Source: Fulvivirga marina (GTDB lineage: Bacteria; Bacteroidota; Bacteroidia; Cytophagales; Cyclobacteriaceae). From it: DNA of 64,000 nucleotides. The notes beneath the pieces were generated by a model. That model was not told the DNA's origin, did not search any database, and saw nothing but the letters and a program-made list of their open reading frames with translations. The stretch is taken from NCBI RefSeq assembly GCF_016775155.1, contig NZ_JAEUGD010000023.1, positions 297,314 through 361,313 of the forward strand, given 5' to 3'. Of this stretch, positions 17,025-27,180 are shown piece by piece; position 1 is the stretch's first letter; each line of letters begins with the position of its first letter. Position numbers and translations under genes: made by a program.

Positions 17025-18136
17025 AGTATATCCGCGCAACACTAATCGTACTTTTGTGTGCCTATTGGAGCAGCATTTCAGCTCAAATCAGTCCGGAGGA
17101 TACTACTCTGGTAAAAAACTTTAGACTGAACTTTGCTATTCCTGATCTGCCGGCGTTTAAGATCATGGGCACAAACCCTAGTAATATACTCAGGCCTTCG
17201 TCTCCCAAAGCGCTTGCCGCGATGGTTTCTGATTTTGGAAAAGGGGGGCAGGTTATTTTACCGTCTTCTTTTGCGGCTGAAATTGCCCCTTATATTTTGC
17301 TTAAATCCAATAGTCTGACCCTTAGGGAGTATGATAATAACTCAGAGCTATACAGCTTGCGTATTTCTATTGGTACCCAGCGTGATCCCGCCAATGATAT
17401 TACTACAAACCTGGCATTGGGTGCGCGCATGACTCTGATTGATGACGGAGACCTTAAAAATGACAAGCAATACAGACAGCAGCTTTTTGATCTGCTCGAC
17501 CAGAAAGTTCAGGCCAAGGATGCTTACCAGTTAGAATATCTCAAGCAAAATAATTTCACCGCTCAGGAGGTAGCTGAAAAAGCTAGCTTGGAACAGCAGC
17601 AGGAAAACTATGTAAACCAACAGCTTAAACGAGACTATGACGCGGCCATAGACTCTCTGAATACTGCTTATAAGGAGAAAAACTGGAATAAGAAAAAGCT
17701 GGATGTTGCCGTAGCAGTTTTAGGGACCTCACCGGATAGCCTGGCAAAGGATACGAAATTCAATAAATTTTCTGTGTGGGCAACCTATGGTACACCACTG
17801 GGGCAGCACGGACAGTTATTGCTGGGATGGAATTTCAACTATGTTTCAGGCAACATTGAAGGAGGGGATAGTTATACAACCAATTCTATTGCCAGCAGAA
17901 TATATGGCGGCGAGAATAAATACAAGGGATTCCTCGAGCTGCAATATGAGCGTGATGAAAACCTGGGGGCCAACATGTACTTCGCCAATTTAGGGGGCGA
18001 GTTTCTCATTATGGATGGTGTTTGGGGCAATATATCTGCGGGTCTGGAGCGAAACTGGACTGATAACGAATCTCACTTTGCTTCCAATTTTGATATCAAA
18101 TTTACTATTCCCGAAAAACTGAAGTTGTTTAAATAG
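17021..18136 (+). CDS. Exported outer-membrane barrel-like protein, unknown function
   Basis: A 371-residue protein with a signal peptide ending near SSISAQ. The middle (~145-225) is a Gln/Lys/Glu-rich helical region. The C-terminal third has alternating aromatic strands (FSVWATYGTPLG, LLLGWNFNYVSG, KGFLELQYERDE, WGNISAGLERNW) typical of outer-membrane barrels. It does not match a family I know. Its ATG overlaps the preceding stop, and with the inner-membrane protein at 15481 it could form a trans-envelope system. Confidence 0.55.
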   Translation: MKYIRATLIVLLCAYWSSISAQISPEDTTLVKNFRLNFAIPDLPAFKIMGTNPSNILRPSSPKALAAMVSDFGKGGQVILPSSFAAEIAPYILLKSNSLTLREYDNNSELYSLRISIGTQRDPANDITTNLALGARMTLIDDGDLKNDKQYRQQLFDLLDQKVQAKDAYQLEYLKQNNFTAQEVAEKASLEQQQENYVNQQLKRDYDAAIDSLNTAYKEKNWNKKKLDVAVAVLGTSPDSLAKDTKFNKFSVWATYGTPLGQHGQLLLGWNFNYVSGNIEGGDSYTTNSIASRIYGGENKYKGFLELQYERDENLGANMYFANLGGEFLIMDGVWGNISAGLERNWTDNESHFASNFDIKFTIPEKLKLFK

Positions 18137-18346
18137 GCGGACGAAAACATAATCTCTAATGTTGCGATATCGCAGCTGTGTTGGTGGTCCGAAAGTTTTT
18201 TAGATCCTTTGATGCTAAACCTGAACAAGCAAATGCTTTGGTGTTTTGAGGCTAGTGATAGCTATGTTTTTAAATTGTTAAGTTTCCTTTCGGGACTTAC
18301 CTCGTAGTGGAGAAAGCATTAGTTTTACTTACAACCACTACTAAAA

Positions 18347-18556
18347 ATGAAAGCAATCACAAAAAAACAAGCTATCCTGCAATCTCTGGAAGCCATGGAT
18401 GCTTCGGAGATGGAAAAGGTCCTTGATTATATCAAAGACCTACTTTACAATCCTTCTAATGATTCAAATTATCAAAAAGTTAAACAGCAGGCCATGCGTG
18501 AAATACAGCGTGCCTTAAAGAACGAAAAGGGAGAAGCGGAGCTGGTACTTTCTTAA
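18347..18556 (+). CDS. Small helical protein, unknown
   Basis: A 69-residue protein, charged and helical (MEKVLDYIKDLLYN, then QAMREIQRALKNEKGEAE). The pattern resembles small antitoxin-like proteins, but no toxin gene adjoins it. Its last codons overlap the end of the convergent pseudouridine synthase gene by 4 bases. A conserved-looking start (AAAAATGAAAGCAATC) with an upstream gap of 210 bp suggests its own promoter. Real gene likely; function unknown. Confidence 0.5.
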   Translation: MKAITKKQAILQSLEAMDASEMEKVLDYIKDLLYNPSNDSNYQKVKQQAMREIQRALKNEKGEAELVLS

Positions 18557-19578
18557 GTGTACTGCACATAGTGTCTCCACTTTTCCAGTACAGCTTTAAA
18601 GTCTTCCGGTAGCTCACTGTCAAACTGCATAAATTCCTTCTTTACAGGGTGAATGAACCCCAGGGATTTAGCGTGTAAGGCCTGTCTGGGTATTACTTTA
18701 AAGCAATTGTCAACAAAGCTCTTGTACTTGGAGAATGGAGTACCCTTAAGCACTTTGTCTCCACCATAAGTGGCATCGTTAAAAAGCGGATGCCCCAAGT
18801 GCTTCATGTGAGCGCGTATCTGGTGTGTTCTTCCTGTTTCGAGATTACACTTGATCAGTGATACGTACCGGAGGTCTTCCACTAATTCGTAATGAGTTAT
18901 TGCATTACGGCCAATGGACTCATCTTCATAGGCAACGGTTACCCTTCTGTCTTTCAGACTTCGCCCCAGGTTAATATCTATAGTTCCTTTCGGTTCCGCA
19001 GGTATACCCCAGACCAATGCCAGATAAGTTCTTTCAATAGAGTGATCATAAAACTGCTTGGCCAAGCCAGTCATAGCAGCTTCTGATTTGGCAATTACCA
19101 AAAGCCCTGAGGTGTCCTTGTCGATTCTATGGACTAATCCTGGGCGGCCTTCATTACCTTTCATTTCCGGAAGGTTTTGAAAATGATAGGTAAGCGCATT
19201 TACCAATGTGCCTGTCCAGTTTTGGTAAGCCGGGTGTACTACCATACCAGCCTCTTTATTGACTACTAGCAGATCTTCATCTTCATAAATAATATTCAAA
19301 GGAATATTTTCGGGCACTACTTCCGTATCGCGCGGAGGTTCCGGTAATGCAATGGTGATCACATCATCCGGTCTTACTTTGTAGTTGGGCTTTATTTCAG
19401 TATCGTTAACCTTTACAAAGCCATCTTTAATGGCATTTTGCAGCTTATTCCGAGTTACATTGGGCAACCTGTCCATTAAGAATTTATCTATTCTCAGCAG
19501 TTGTTGCTTAGGATCTGCAACTATCCGGTGATGTTCGAATAACTCGTCATCTTCTTCTATTAATTCTTTATCAGACAT
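18553..19578 (-). CDS. rluD: RluA/RluD-family 23S rRNA pseudouridine synthase
   Basis: A 341-residue protein. An S4 RNA-binding domain lies at ~20-90 (RIDKFLMDRLPNVTRNKLQ), followed by the RluA catalytic domain with the hallmark HRIDKDTSGLLV, whose Asp is the catalytic residue. The later block GRTHQIRAHMKHLGHPLFND is also typical. It isomerises uridines to pseudouridine, in RluD on helix 69 of 23S rRNA. The length and S4 domain favour RluD over RluA or RluC, but the exact target is not certain. Confidence 0.88.
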   Translation of the reverse strand: MSDKELIEEDDELFEHHRIVADPKQQLLRIDKFLMDRLPNVTRNKLQNAIKDGFVKVNDTEIKPNYKVRPDDVITIALPEPPRDTEVVPENIPLNIIYEDEDLLVVNKEAGMVVHPAYQNWTGTLVNALTYHFQNLPEMKGNEGRPGLVHRIDKDTSGLLVIAKSEAAMTGLAKQFYDHSIERTYLALVWGIPAEPKGTIDINLGRSLKDRRVTVAYEDESIGRNAITHYELVEDLRYVSLIKCNLETGRTHQIRAHMKHLGHPLFNDATYGGDKVLKGTPFSKYKSFVDNCFKVIPRQALHAKSLGFIHPVKKEFMQFDSELPEDFKAVLEKWRHYVQYT

Positions 19579-19682
19579 GTTGGGCTTGTAACCTATTTAT
19601 GATTTTGAAGTATTTCTTTCTGCAATATTATGCATCCTTTTTGTCAAACCACTGTCTTTAACGCACTAAAACTAACAATACC

Positions 19683-22046
19683 ATGCTTAAGAACTATTTT
19701 ACCATAGCCTACAGGATGCTCGTCAAAAATAATATTTATTCTTTAATCAATATTTTCGGCCTTTCATTTGGGATGGCGACTACGTTACTGATCATTCTTT
19801 GGGTTCAGGACGAGTTGGAGTTTGACCATTTTCATAAAAACTTAAATAGTATTCACCGGATATTGGAGAATCAGCAGTATACGGATGGAAATATTTTTAC
19901 TACTTCATCTAACCCCGCACCTCTGGTTCCCTATCTGAAAGAGACCTACCCTGAGGTGAAATATGCCAGTAGGTATACCTGGCCCGTGGAAAATCTGCTT
20001 AGAGCAGATAAAGACGGTAATTTTGAAGTGGGGAGACATGTGGATAAGGATTTTCTGAAGATGTACACTTTTGAGCCTATAGAAGGAGATCTGAACACGG
20101 CATTAGATCCTGTTAATGCGATAGTAATGACAGAGTCGCTTGCCAAAAAATATTTTGGTGATCAACGGGCTATGGGCAAATCAATAACCTTAAACGATAC
20201 CACTGAGCTTAATGTAACGGCAGTCATCAAAGACTTGCCTGCGAACTCAAGCCTTACTTTTGAATACCTGCTGACCTTTGAAAAATTTTGGAATGAAAAT
20301 AAATCGTGGCTAGACCAATGGGGAAATAACAATGTTAGTGGGTTTGTGCAGATAGCAGATAATACCCGTGCCAAGGTTTTTGAAGAGAAGATAGCAGATG
20401 ATATCAAGGATAAAAATGAGGGGTCTAATGTCACACTTTTTCTTCAACCCGTTAGTGATTACCACCTGTATTCTAAATTTGAAAACGGGAAGCAGGTAGG
20501 CGGTAGAATTACCAATGTTAAGATCTTCTCCATAATAGCATTTGTGATCTTACTGATTGCCTGTATTAATTTTATGAACCTGAGTACGGCCCAGGCGACC
20601 AAAAGAGCTAAGGAAGTAGGCCTTAGAAAAGTTGTTGGAGCTTATGACAAGCAATTGACCTTTCAGTTTCTAGGAGAGTCATTACTTTATTCATTGATAG
20701 CAGCAGTGCTTGCTGGCTTAATTGTGTATGCACTATTGCCTTACTTTAACGAACTGACTGCCAAGAAGCTTACTTTCGACATCCTTAGCAGTGAGTTGCT
20801 TTTTTACATGTTGCTTATTACTGTTTTTACCGGATTGTTTGCGGGCAGTTACCCGGCACTATATCTCATCAGGTACCAACCCGCCAGGGTACTTAAAGGG
20901 ATCATTCGTTCGGGAGGAGAAGCTGCTAGCTTTAGGAAAGTGCTGGTAGTGATTCAATTCACCTTAGCCATTGTATTGATCGTAAGTACTATTGTGGTTT
21001 ATCAGCAATTGAATTTCCTCCAAAATCAGGATATCGGATTTAACCGAGATCACCTTTTGTATATGGAAATGCATCAGGACGTGGGTAAAAATTATGAAAC
21101 TATCCGAAAGGAATTGCTAAACGATCCTGCCGTTGAGCATGTAACCGCTATGAACATGGCGCCTCTTAATTTTGGTAATTCAACCTATGGATTGGAGTGG
21201 GAAGGCAAGGATCCTGATGCAATGATTTTGTTCAATAACATTTCTGCTGACTTTGATTTTACCCAAACCTTTGAGATGGAACTAGCAGAGGGCAGGGGGT
21301 TTGACAGGCAGTATAGTACGGACACGGCTAACTTCTTAATTAACGAGGAGGCTGCAAGAAAAATGGGGTTTGAGGGTAATGCGGCAGAGCAGCCCTTAAC
21401 ACTTTGGGGAGATCGAAAAGGTAAGATTGTGGGAGTAATTAAAGATTTTAATTTTTCATCGTCGCATGATGAAATCGAGCCGTTGTTGATTGCTCTTGAA
21501 CCGGACTGGTTCAATTATGTAGTAGTCAGGGCAAGGGGTGGAGATATGGATGGAGCCATTACTGTAATGGAAAAGTACCATAAAATGTATGCTCCTGCAT
21601 ACCCTTTTGAATATAAGTTTGTGGATGATCAATGGAGCGAAAAATATGAGGCTGAGGAACGTATCGGGATTATTTTTAATTATTTCGCCGTGCTTTCGAT
21701 TATCATTTCATGCCTTGGGTTATTTGCTCTGGCTGCTTATGCTGCTGAGAGAAGAATTAAGGAAATTGGAGTAAGAAAAGCCCTTGGTGCTAGTATTTTG
21801 AATATTACAGGCCTGATGACCAGGGATTTTACCTGGCTGGTTATTATTTCTGCGGCATTGGCTTGCCCTATAGCCTGGTACCTGATGGACGCGTGGCTGG
21901 AAGACTTTGCTTACAAAATCAATATAGGGTTCATCACTTTTGTCATGGCTACCTTGCTATCGCTATTCATAGCCTTGGGAACGGTGGGCTTCCATGCGGT
22001 TAAGGCAGCTTTAAGTAATCCAGTGAAGGCTTTAAGGTATGAATAG
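19683..22046 (+). CDS. MacB/FtsX-type ABC transporter permease
   Basis: A 787-residue Bacteroidota-style permease with duplicated halves. The first membrane helix is in INIFGLSFGMATTLLIILWV, then a MacB_PCD periplasmic domain, then the FtsX core with IACINFMNLSTAQATKRAKEVGLRKVVGA. A second periplasmic domain and a second FtsX core (AAYAAERRIKEIGVRKALGAS) follow. No ATPase gene is adjacent. In Bacteroidota many such permeases act with an ATPase encoded elsewhere in lipoprotein, peptide or antimicrobial handling. A terminator follows at 22072. Confidence 0.85.
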   Translation: MLKNYFTIAYRMLVKNNIYSLINIFGLSFGMATTLLIILWVQDELEFDHFHKNLNSIHRILENQQYTDGNIFTTSSNPAPLVPYLKETYPEVKYASRYTWPVENLLRADKDGNFEVGRHVDKDFLKMYTFEPIEGDLNTALDPVNAIVMTESLAKKYFGDQRAMGKSITLNDTTELNVTAVIKDLPANSSLTFEYLLTFEKFWNENKSWLDQWGNNNVSGFVQIADNTRAKVFEEKIADDIKDKNEGSNVTLFLQPVSDYHLYSKFENGKQVGGRITNVKIFSIIAFVILLIACINFMNLSTAQATKRAKEVGLRKVVGAYDKQLTFQFLGESLLYSLIAAVLAGLIVYALLPYFNELTAKKLTFDILSSELLFYMLLITVFTGLFAGSYPALYLIRYQPARVLKGIIRSGGEAASFRKVLVVIQFTLAIVLIVSTIVVYQQLNFLQNQDIGFNRDHLLYMEMHQDVGKNYETIRKELLNDPAVEHVTAMNMAPLNFGNSTYGLEWEGKDPDAMILFNNISADFDFTQTFEMELAEGRGFDRQYSTDTANFLINEEAARKMGFEGNAAEQPLTLWGDRKGKIVGVIKDFNFSSSHDEIEPLLIALEPDWFNYVVVRARGGDMDGAITVMEKYHKMYAPAYPFEYKFVDDQWSEKYEAEERIGIIFNYFAVLSIIISCLGLFALAAYAAERRIKEIGVRKALGASILNITGLMTRDFTWLVIISAALACPIAWYLMDAWLEDFAYKINIGFITFVMATLLSLFIALGTVGFHAVKAALSNPVKALRYE

Positions 22047-22071
22047 GTAGTTTCTTAATTGTGGTTAGTAT

Positions 22072-22106
22072 AAGACCTGTCACTTGAGTAAATGGTGACC
22101 GGTCTT
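22072..22106 (+). terminator. Terminator after the ABC permease
   Basis: AAGACCTGTCAC (22072-22083) pairs with GTGACCGGTCTT (22095-22106) with one mismatch and is followed by a T-rich stretch. Confidence 0.55.
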
Positions 22107-22260
22107 TAGTTTGTTTCCTATTCAGGTCTTTTAATTGATGGCTATTACCTGCAAAGAATGCTTGCAGTTAAGAAGGTGCTGAACTATTGTGAGCTTTTTT
22201 CAACATCATTTACACCTATAATAGGCTCTATTCGCGTCATATTAATGGATTATTAAAAGC

Positions 22261-22289
22261 AAAAGCCGATACATTGAAGATCGGCTTTT
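22261..22289 (-). terminator. Terminator of the DJ-1/PfpI gene
   Basis: A perfect 10-bp stem AAAAGCCGAT/ATCGGCTTTT (22261-22270 with 22280-22289). Read on the minus strand it follows the DJ-1 stop and is itself followed by GCTTTTAAT. Confidence 0.55.
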
Positions 22290-22315
22290 GAGTGTTTTTA
22301 ATTGAGGTGATTATG

Positions 22316-22891
22316 CTAGATCTGAATTTTTGCACCCATGACCTTCAAAAATTCAGCTATGAACTTAGGGTGTGCCGGCCATGCAGGCGAAGTAACGAGA
22401 TTGCCATCCACATAAGCTTCATCAACCGCGATGTTCTGGTACTCACCTCCTGCGAGTGTAACTTCAGGCCCTACGGCAGGGTAGGCAGTGAGCTTTCTGC
22501 CTTTAACTACTCCGGCAGCCGTCAATATCTGGATGCCGTGGCATATGGCAGCTACCGGTTTATTTTCTGTAAAGAAATGCTTTACAATATCGATCACTTG
22601 TTTGTTTAACCTAAGGTATTCAGGTGCTCTTCCTCCGGCAATTACAAGTCCGTCATACTGTTCTGCTTTAACATCATCAAAACTGTAGTTTAGTGCAAAG
22701 TTGTGCCCCGGTTTCTCGGTGTAGGTTTGGTCACCTTCAAAATCATGGATAGCTGTTTTTACAGTATCCCCCTTCTTTTTGTCGGGGCAAACTGCATGGA
22801 CAGTATAACCTACCATTTCCAGCATTTGAAAAGGTACCATGGTTTCATAGTCTTCTGTGAAATCGCCCGTAAGAAATAGTATTTTTTTCAT
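22316..22891 (-). CDS. DJ-1/PfpI family protein
   Basis: A 191-residue flavodoxin-like alpha/beta protein. The nucleophile elbow [19 protein letters not shown] contains the expected Cys. An acidic residue in DFTEDYE near the N-terminus is the usual partner of that Cys, and IAGGRAPE is also typical. Family members are glyoxalases/deglycases, chaperones or amidase-like enzymes; close homologues are annotated as DJ-1/PfpI proteases or Hsp31-type glyoxalase III. The physiological role here is not determined. Confidence 0.85.
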   Translation of the reverse strand: MKKILFLTGDFTEDYETMVPFQMLEMVGYTVHAVCPDKKKGDTVKTAIHDFEGDQTYTEKPGHNFALNYSFDDVKAEQYDGLVIAGGRAPEYLRLNKQVIDIVKHFFTENKPVAAICHGIQILTAAGVVKGRKLTAYPAVGPEVTLAGGEYQNIAVDEAYVDGNLVTSPAWPAHPKFIAEFLKVMGAKIQI

Positions 22892-23008
22892 GGTAGGGAA
22901 AATTTTAGTTGATTAAATAGACTAAGGGTTGTACGGCATATTTGTTACGGAAGATACAAAATATTAAGGTGGCTTGAAACTTGGCCGCTTGTTTTAAATT
23001 ACAGCGTA

Positions 23009-25498
23009 TTAGTTGTCCCAGTCAAAGTAATCGTCTTCTTCAAGTTCGATGGTTTTCTGCTCGTCACGTCCTTTGTTTTTGAAAGCATCCTTAAGCTCTT
23101 TCACTTCTTTTTTCAGGTCGCTAACCACCTTTTTCTTTACACTCTCTTTATCATACATCACCCTGTAGTCTGATGTAGTGCCCACGATCTTCAGAAACAG
23201 CATAGTTCTTCCTGAATGATCTTCCTCAATAGCCCCAAAAGCTTCGTCTTTATCAATCTTTTGCTGGCTTCTCAATGGGGCTACCACTTTATAATTGATC
23301 TGCTGATCAAAAGTATGGGTGCCGGTGATTTTAATGTCTGTAATGTTGCTGCTAACCTCCATTTCAGGCAAGTATATGGTGCGGTCTTCTATGTGGATGT
23401 CATTTTTAAGTTCAGAGAATTGCAAATGATCTAGTTTGTCTTCATCCAGGTACCTCGCCAGCTTTTGCATTGGTTCAAAGTTGTTTAACTCACCTCCCTT
23501 GATTGAGGTGCTGATATTGCTGGTCAGCGTCTCAGAATATAGGGAAAGATTGTCGTTGAAGGTCATTTCTGCATCTACATTGGCGAAGATCTTACCCTTG
23601 AGGTGGCGATCTTCCAGGAAGTCCTGGTTGAAGTTTTCAAATACATAGAATATGCTATCCACATCAATGTTTTGTAATGAAAAGCTCGTATTGACTTTTA
23701 CCAGCTTGTTTTTGCTGGCGTCAACAAGACCCGATAAAGCGATGGACCCTCCCATAGCATTGAGTTTGATCTGATCAGAAACAGCGATTTGATTTTTCAC
23801 CTTTAGGTCGCCACGAATAGAAGTTGGCTTGAAACGTCTGAATTTGAGGTTTTTGATATCACAATCAAACTTGAGAACCAAACGAGGAGATATTTTGAAG
23901 GAATATTTTGAGTCCCCTTTCTTTTCGCCGCTGTTTGCCAATAGTAACTGGTCAAGGTCTATGAAGTTAGATTTGAGGTCTGACTCGATCCCGACAGGTT
24001 CGTTGTCGAACAGGAGGTAGGCAATGATATTTTTAAAAAATCCATTAAGCAGGAAATCGCTGTTGCCAAGGCTTCCGGATACATCACTAAGTGCCAGGTC
24101 ATTGTTGTTGAACAGTAGGTTGCCTTGCAGGTCCTCCAGGGGCAGAGGGAAGTTTCTCAATGCCAGATACAGATGCTCGAGGTTAATTTCTCCGGAAGTC
24201 TTTATTTTCTGGGCGGTCTCTTTCTTTTTCAGATCCTTCAGGAATCCTTCGAAATTGATATTGGCATCCAATACTCCTTTGCCCGATCTGATGTTTTCAG
24301 CTTTGTAAAACTTAAAAAGGGAATTGATGTCAATGCGTCCATTAAAATCGCACTTAACATATGGGTCATCAAAATTTTTGAGGTAAAGGTTGGACTTGAA
24401 GCTATTACCTTCCAGTTGTCCCTGTACATTTTCAAGCTTCAGAGTGGCCATACTTAGTTTGGACATTTCGGGGGTGAGGAAAGTGCCCTTTAAGTCTGCA
24501 TGGGTGATCTGGGCATCAGTATCGGGGTGATAGAGCTTGCTATCCTTCAGTCCGAAGTTTACTTCGAGTGATGGGGACTTTTTCTCGCTGAACTCACCTT
24601 TCATTACCAGGTCAAAGTAAACATTGCCCTTGCTTCGGTATTTGCCGAACCTGTCCGAGGAACCCTTTGGCAGCAAGGAGAGCAGTGTCTGAATGTCTGT
24701 ATTTTTCCCTTCTACTGCAAGGTCGATCAACTGTTTTTCTTTAAAGGAATAACTTCCGAATACACTGAAGTCCGAACCCATGACCTTAACAGTTGAAGAG
24801 TTGATAGTAAGGTACTTTTCACTATCGTCGTATTTAAGTTTTGAATCCACAATGAGGTCCTTGTTTTCAGCCCACATGCTTTTGTTTACCATAAGGTAAT
24901 GGAGAAAGATATCTCCTGTGGTTTCTACATCATAGGCACTGCCCAAGGCCGTGAGGTTGGCAGCGGTCGATTTTGTGGTCACCTCCAGGTGTACGTTCCT
25001 GAGTTCGTTGGTGTAAGTGAAAGTAACACCTTTAAGCTTGACTTTTGAGAGATCTAATTTTACTGCCTGATGCTGAGTGGTATCCGGTTGCTTGAAAATG
25101 TCATAGTTAGTTTCTCCCTGTTGGTTTATCTTTAAATGGCATTTTCCATCTGTTAGATGAATTTCCTCAATAGTATAGTTGCCACGAAAAACAGCAATAG
25201 GGTTGAAGGTAAAGTCTATCCTTTTTGCAGAAAGAAGAGGATAGGAGCTATCTTTATAACTTTCTTCAACAGTTACGTCATTGAAGGATAGGGATACTTG
25301 AGGAAAGTTACTGAGTGAAGAAACCTGGATTTTATCTACATGAACAGGCGTGTTGATATTTTTATTAAACTCCCTAATGAAATGGTCTATGAGTTGGTCA
25401 CGATACAAAAAAGTGACCAGTACGCTGCTGACAACAACTACAGCTGCTGCAAGAAGCAGGTATAGAAAGGTTTTCCTGAGTACTTTCTTGATGCTCAA
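23009..25498 (-). CDS. AsmA-family inner-membrane protein
   Basis: An 829-residue protein: one N-terminal membrane helix (~12-30), then a long repetitive beta-rich periplasmic region with an AsmA N-terminal block (NTPVHVDKIQVSSLSNFPQVSLSFNDV) and the AsmA_2-like C-terminal region. A charged C-terminal tail (KELKDAFKNKGRDEQKT) follows. AsmA-like proteins are bridge-like carriers that move phospholipid between membranes. It stands alone, divergent from the tRNA-Val gene. Family call is solid; cargo is inferred from the family. Confidence 0.8.
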   Translation of the reverse strand: MSIKKVLRKTFLYLLLAAAVVVVSSVLVTFLYRDQLIDHFIREFNKNINTPVHVDKIQVSSLSNFPQVSLSFNDVTVEESYKDSSYPLLSAKRIDFTFNPIAVFRGNYTIEEIHLTDGKCHLKINQQGETNYDIFKQPDTTQHQAVKLDLSKVKLKGVTFTYTNELRNVHLEVTTKSTAANLTALGSAYDVETTGDIFLHYLMVNKSMWAENKDLIVDSKLKYDDSEKYLTINSSTVKVMGSDFSVFGSYSFKEKQLIDLAVEGKNTDIQTLLSLLPKGSSDRFGKYRSKGNVYFDLVMKGEFSEKKSPSLEVNFGLKDSKLYHPDTDAQITHADLKGTFLTPEMSKLSMATLKLENVQGQLEGNSFKSNLYLKNFDDPYVKCDFNGRIDINSLFKFYKAENIRSGKGVLDANINFEGFLKDLKKKETAQKIKTSGEINLEHLYLALRNFPLPLEDLQGNLLFNNNDLALSDVSGSLGNSDFLLNGFFKNIIAYLLFDNEPVGIESDLKSNFIDLDQLLLANSGEKKGDSKYSFKISPRLVLKFDCDIKNLKFRRFKPTSIRGDLKVKNQIAVSDQIKLNAMGGSIALSGLVDASKNKLVKVNTSFSLQNIDVDSIFYVFENFNQDFLEDRHLKGKIFANVDAEMTFNDNLSLYSETLTSNISTSIKGGELNNFEPMQKLARYLDEDKLDHLQFSELKNDIHIEDRTIYLPEMEVSSNITDIKITGTHTFDQQINYKVVAPLRSQQKIDKDEAFGAIEEDHSGRTMLFLKIVGTTSDYRVMYDKESVKKKVVSDLKKEVKELKDAFKNKGRDEQKTIELEEDDYFDWDN

Positions 25499-25676
25499 TT
25501 GAGTAAAATGTTTATTGCTGAAAAGCTTCCGAAAGCTACATTTTTAGTTGTTAAACATCAAACGGAATACGATGACATAAATTTTATAGTTTTTTTGTCA
25601 GAAATGTTTGCGCATAAAAAAAACTATATTACATTTGCATTCCCATTCGCAACAAGCGAAGGAGATTTAAAGGAAA

Positions 25677-25751
25677 GGGCGCTTAGCTCAGTTGGTTCAG
25701 AGCACCTCGTTTACACCGAGGGGGTCGGGGGTTCGAATCCCTCAGCGCCCA
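25677..25751 (+). tRNA. tRNA-Val (anticodon TAC)
   Basis: A cloverleaf can be drawn by eye. The acceptor stem is GGGCGCT/AGCGCCC, the D arm is GCTC-GAGC, and the anticodon stem is CCTCG/CGAGG with loop TTTACAC (anticodon TAC at 25712-25714). The T arm GGGGG-TTCGAAT-CCCTC has G-T pairing at one end. The discriminator base is A; the CCA end is not encoded. Confidence 0.95.
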
Positions 25752-25760
25752 CAGGAATAA

Positions 25761-25790
25761 AACCACTTCAAAGTTGAAGTGGTTTTTGCT
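25761..25790 (+). terminator. Terminator of the tRNA-Val transcript
   Basis: An inverted repeat AACCACTTCAA (25761-25771) with TTGAAGTGGTT (25774-25784) forms a 10-11 bp stem and is followed by TTTGCTTTTT, 10 bases after the tRNA. Confidence 0.75.
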
Positions 25791-26259
25791 TTTTATGCCC
25801 TTTGTGTTCGAACCTTATAACGTTCAATTTTTGAAAGATGAGGCAGATCAAGCTCCTCAAACGATACCCACGACCTTCTAATTCTTTACTTGCTGTTTTA
25901 AGTATCTTATCTCTTTAGCGATCACGTGCTTCTACTGAAGCCTAGCCAGTTTTTGGATTACTCTAAATTCAACTTTTTTCTTCAAAATTGTTATTATAAG
26001 GTTTTATACTTTTAGGTAGTTCTAAAATGAGGGTGCTTACAGTGGATCACGTACTACCCAAACCGTTGGAGGTTATTCTAAGCGACACTTTAAGCCCCTT
26101 GTTAAAGCTTTTTGGGTTAAGTCTGGCATTTAAGGATTTTTATCAACTATTTCGCAACTTCCAATAAACCTATTCCTAAAAGTAGAACCAGCATTACTGC
26201 CTGCTGAAGGGGGAAAGAGATAAACCGTAAAGGAAAATTCAGTAGAAAATATATAGAAT
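25791..26259. other. Intergenic region, no gene seen
   Basis: About 470 bp between tRNA-Val and the DUF808 gene. Frames on both strands are short and broken. I looked for a second copy of the tRNA 3' end, which would mark an integrated element, and saw none. Confidence 0.5.
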
Positions 26260-27180
26260 ATGGCTTCAGGATTTTTTGCGCTACTAGATGACATTTCTGC
26301 TTTGGTAAAAGCAAGTGCTTCCAGTTTAGATGATGTACCCACCCAGGTAACTCAAACTACCGGAAAAGTTTCAGGCATTGTTATCGACGATACGGCTGTG
26401 ACACCCAAGTATGTTGTAGGGCTTGATGCATCTCGAGAGCTTTCAATTATATATCAGATCGCTAAAAAATCGCTGATCAATAAACTATTTATATTAAGTC
26501 CGGCAGCCCTGTTGCTCGGGTATTTTGCCCCTTGGGCTATTACACCTATTTTAATGCTGGGTGGTGCTTACTTATGTTTCGAAGGATATGAGAAGGTACA
26601 CTCCATGTTCAGCAAGCACCACGATGTAAATATTGAAAGTGAGCCAGTAAAACCTATTACTCCAGAGGAATTGGAAAAGCAGCGGGTGACAGGAGCTGTT
26701 CGCACAGATATTATTTTATCTGCAGAAATTGTTGCTATTGCTTATAGCCAAATAACCGGTCAACCGATAGTAAATCAGATTATAGTCATGCTGGCTGTGG
26801 CTATTTTCATTACATTGGCAGTATATGGGTTTGTTGGCTTGATCGTTAAAATGGACGACATTGGGGTACACTTGGCCCAGGACAAATATCATCCTGCTAT
26901 TCAGAAATTCGGTCGTAATATTGTAAAATTCATGCCCCACTTTTTAAGCATTCTAAGCTATGTGGGTACTGCTGCTATGCTTTGGGTGGGTGCCGAAATT
27001 ATTGCCCATGGCATTCCGTTTACCAATAACATACTGCACAACCTAGAGCATGCTTTAGCTGAAACCGAGTTGGTGGCCTGGCTGGTCAAGGCTCTGGCCT
27101 GTGGTATTGGTGGCCTGATTTTAGGTTTTGTTATTGACAAAATAGTAGCACTGTCGAAGAAAGTATCCCGCTCGTCGTAG
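26260..27180 (+). CDS. DUF808 (YedI-like) inner-membrane protein
   Basis: A 306-residue protein starting MASGFFALLDDISALVKAS, the invariant start of DUF808 proteins, followed by VTPKYVVGLDASRELSII and several membrane helices (~95-115, 155-200, 225-250, 280-300). YedI-type proteins are inner-membrane proteins of unknown function, found as single genes. Full length for the family. Confidence 0.85.
   Translation: MASGFFALLDDISALVKASASSLDDVPTQVTQTTGKVSGIVIDDTAVTPKYVVGLDASRELSIIYQIAKKSLINKLFILSPAALLLGYFAPWAITPILMLGGAYLCFEGYEKVHSMFSKHHDVNIESEPVKPITPEELEKQRVTGAVRTDIILSAEIVAIAYSQITGQPIVNQIIVMLAVAIFITLAVYGFVGLIVKMDDIGVHLAQDKYHPAIQKFGRNIVKFMPHFLSILSYVGTAAMLWVGAEIIAHGIPFTNNILHNLEHALAETELVAWLVKALACGIGGLILGFVIDKIVALSKKVSRSS

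Noticed and set aside
18347..18556. Toxin-antitoxin pair
   Set aside because: The small protein looks antitoxin-like, but no toxin gene lies next to it; the neighbours are an envelope protein and RluD.
25499..25777. 92-codon frame MSKMFIAEKLPKATFLVV... spanning the tRNA
   Set aside because: It runs straight through tRNA-Val and its terminator; a shadow frame.
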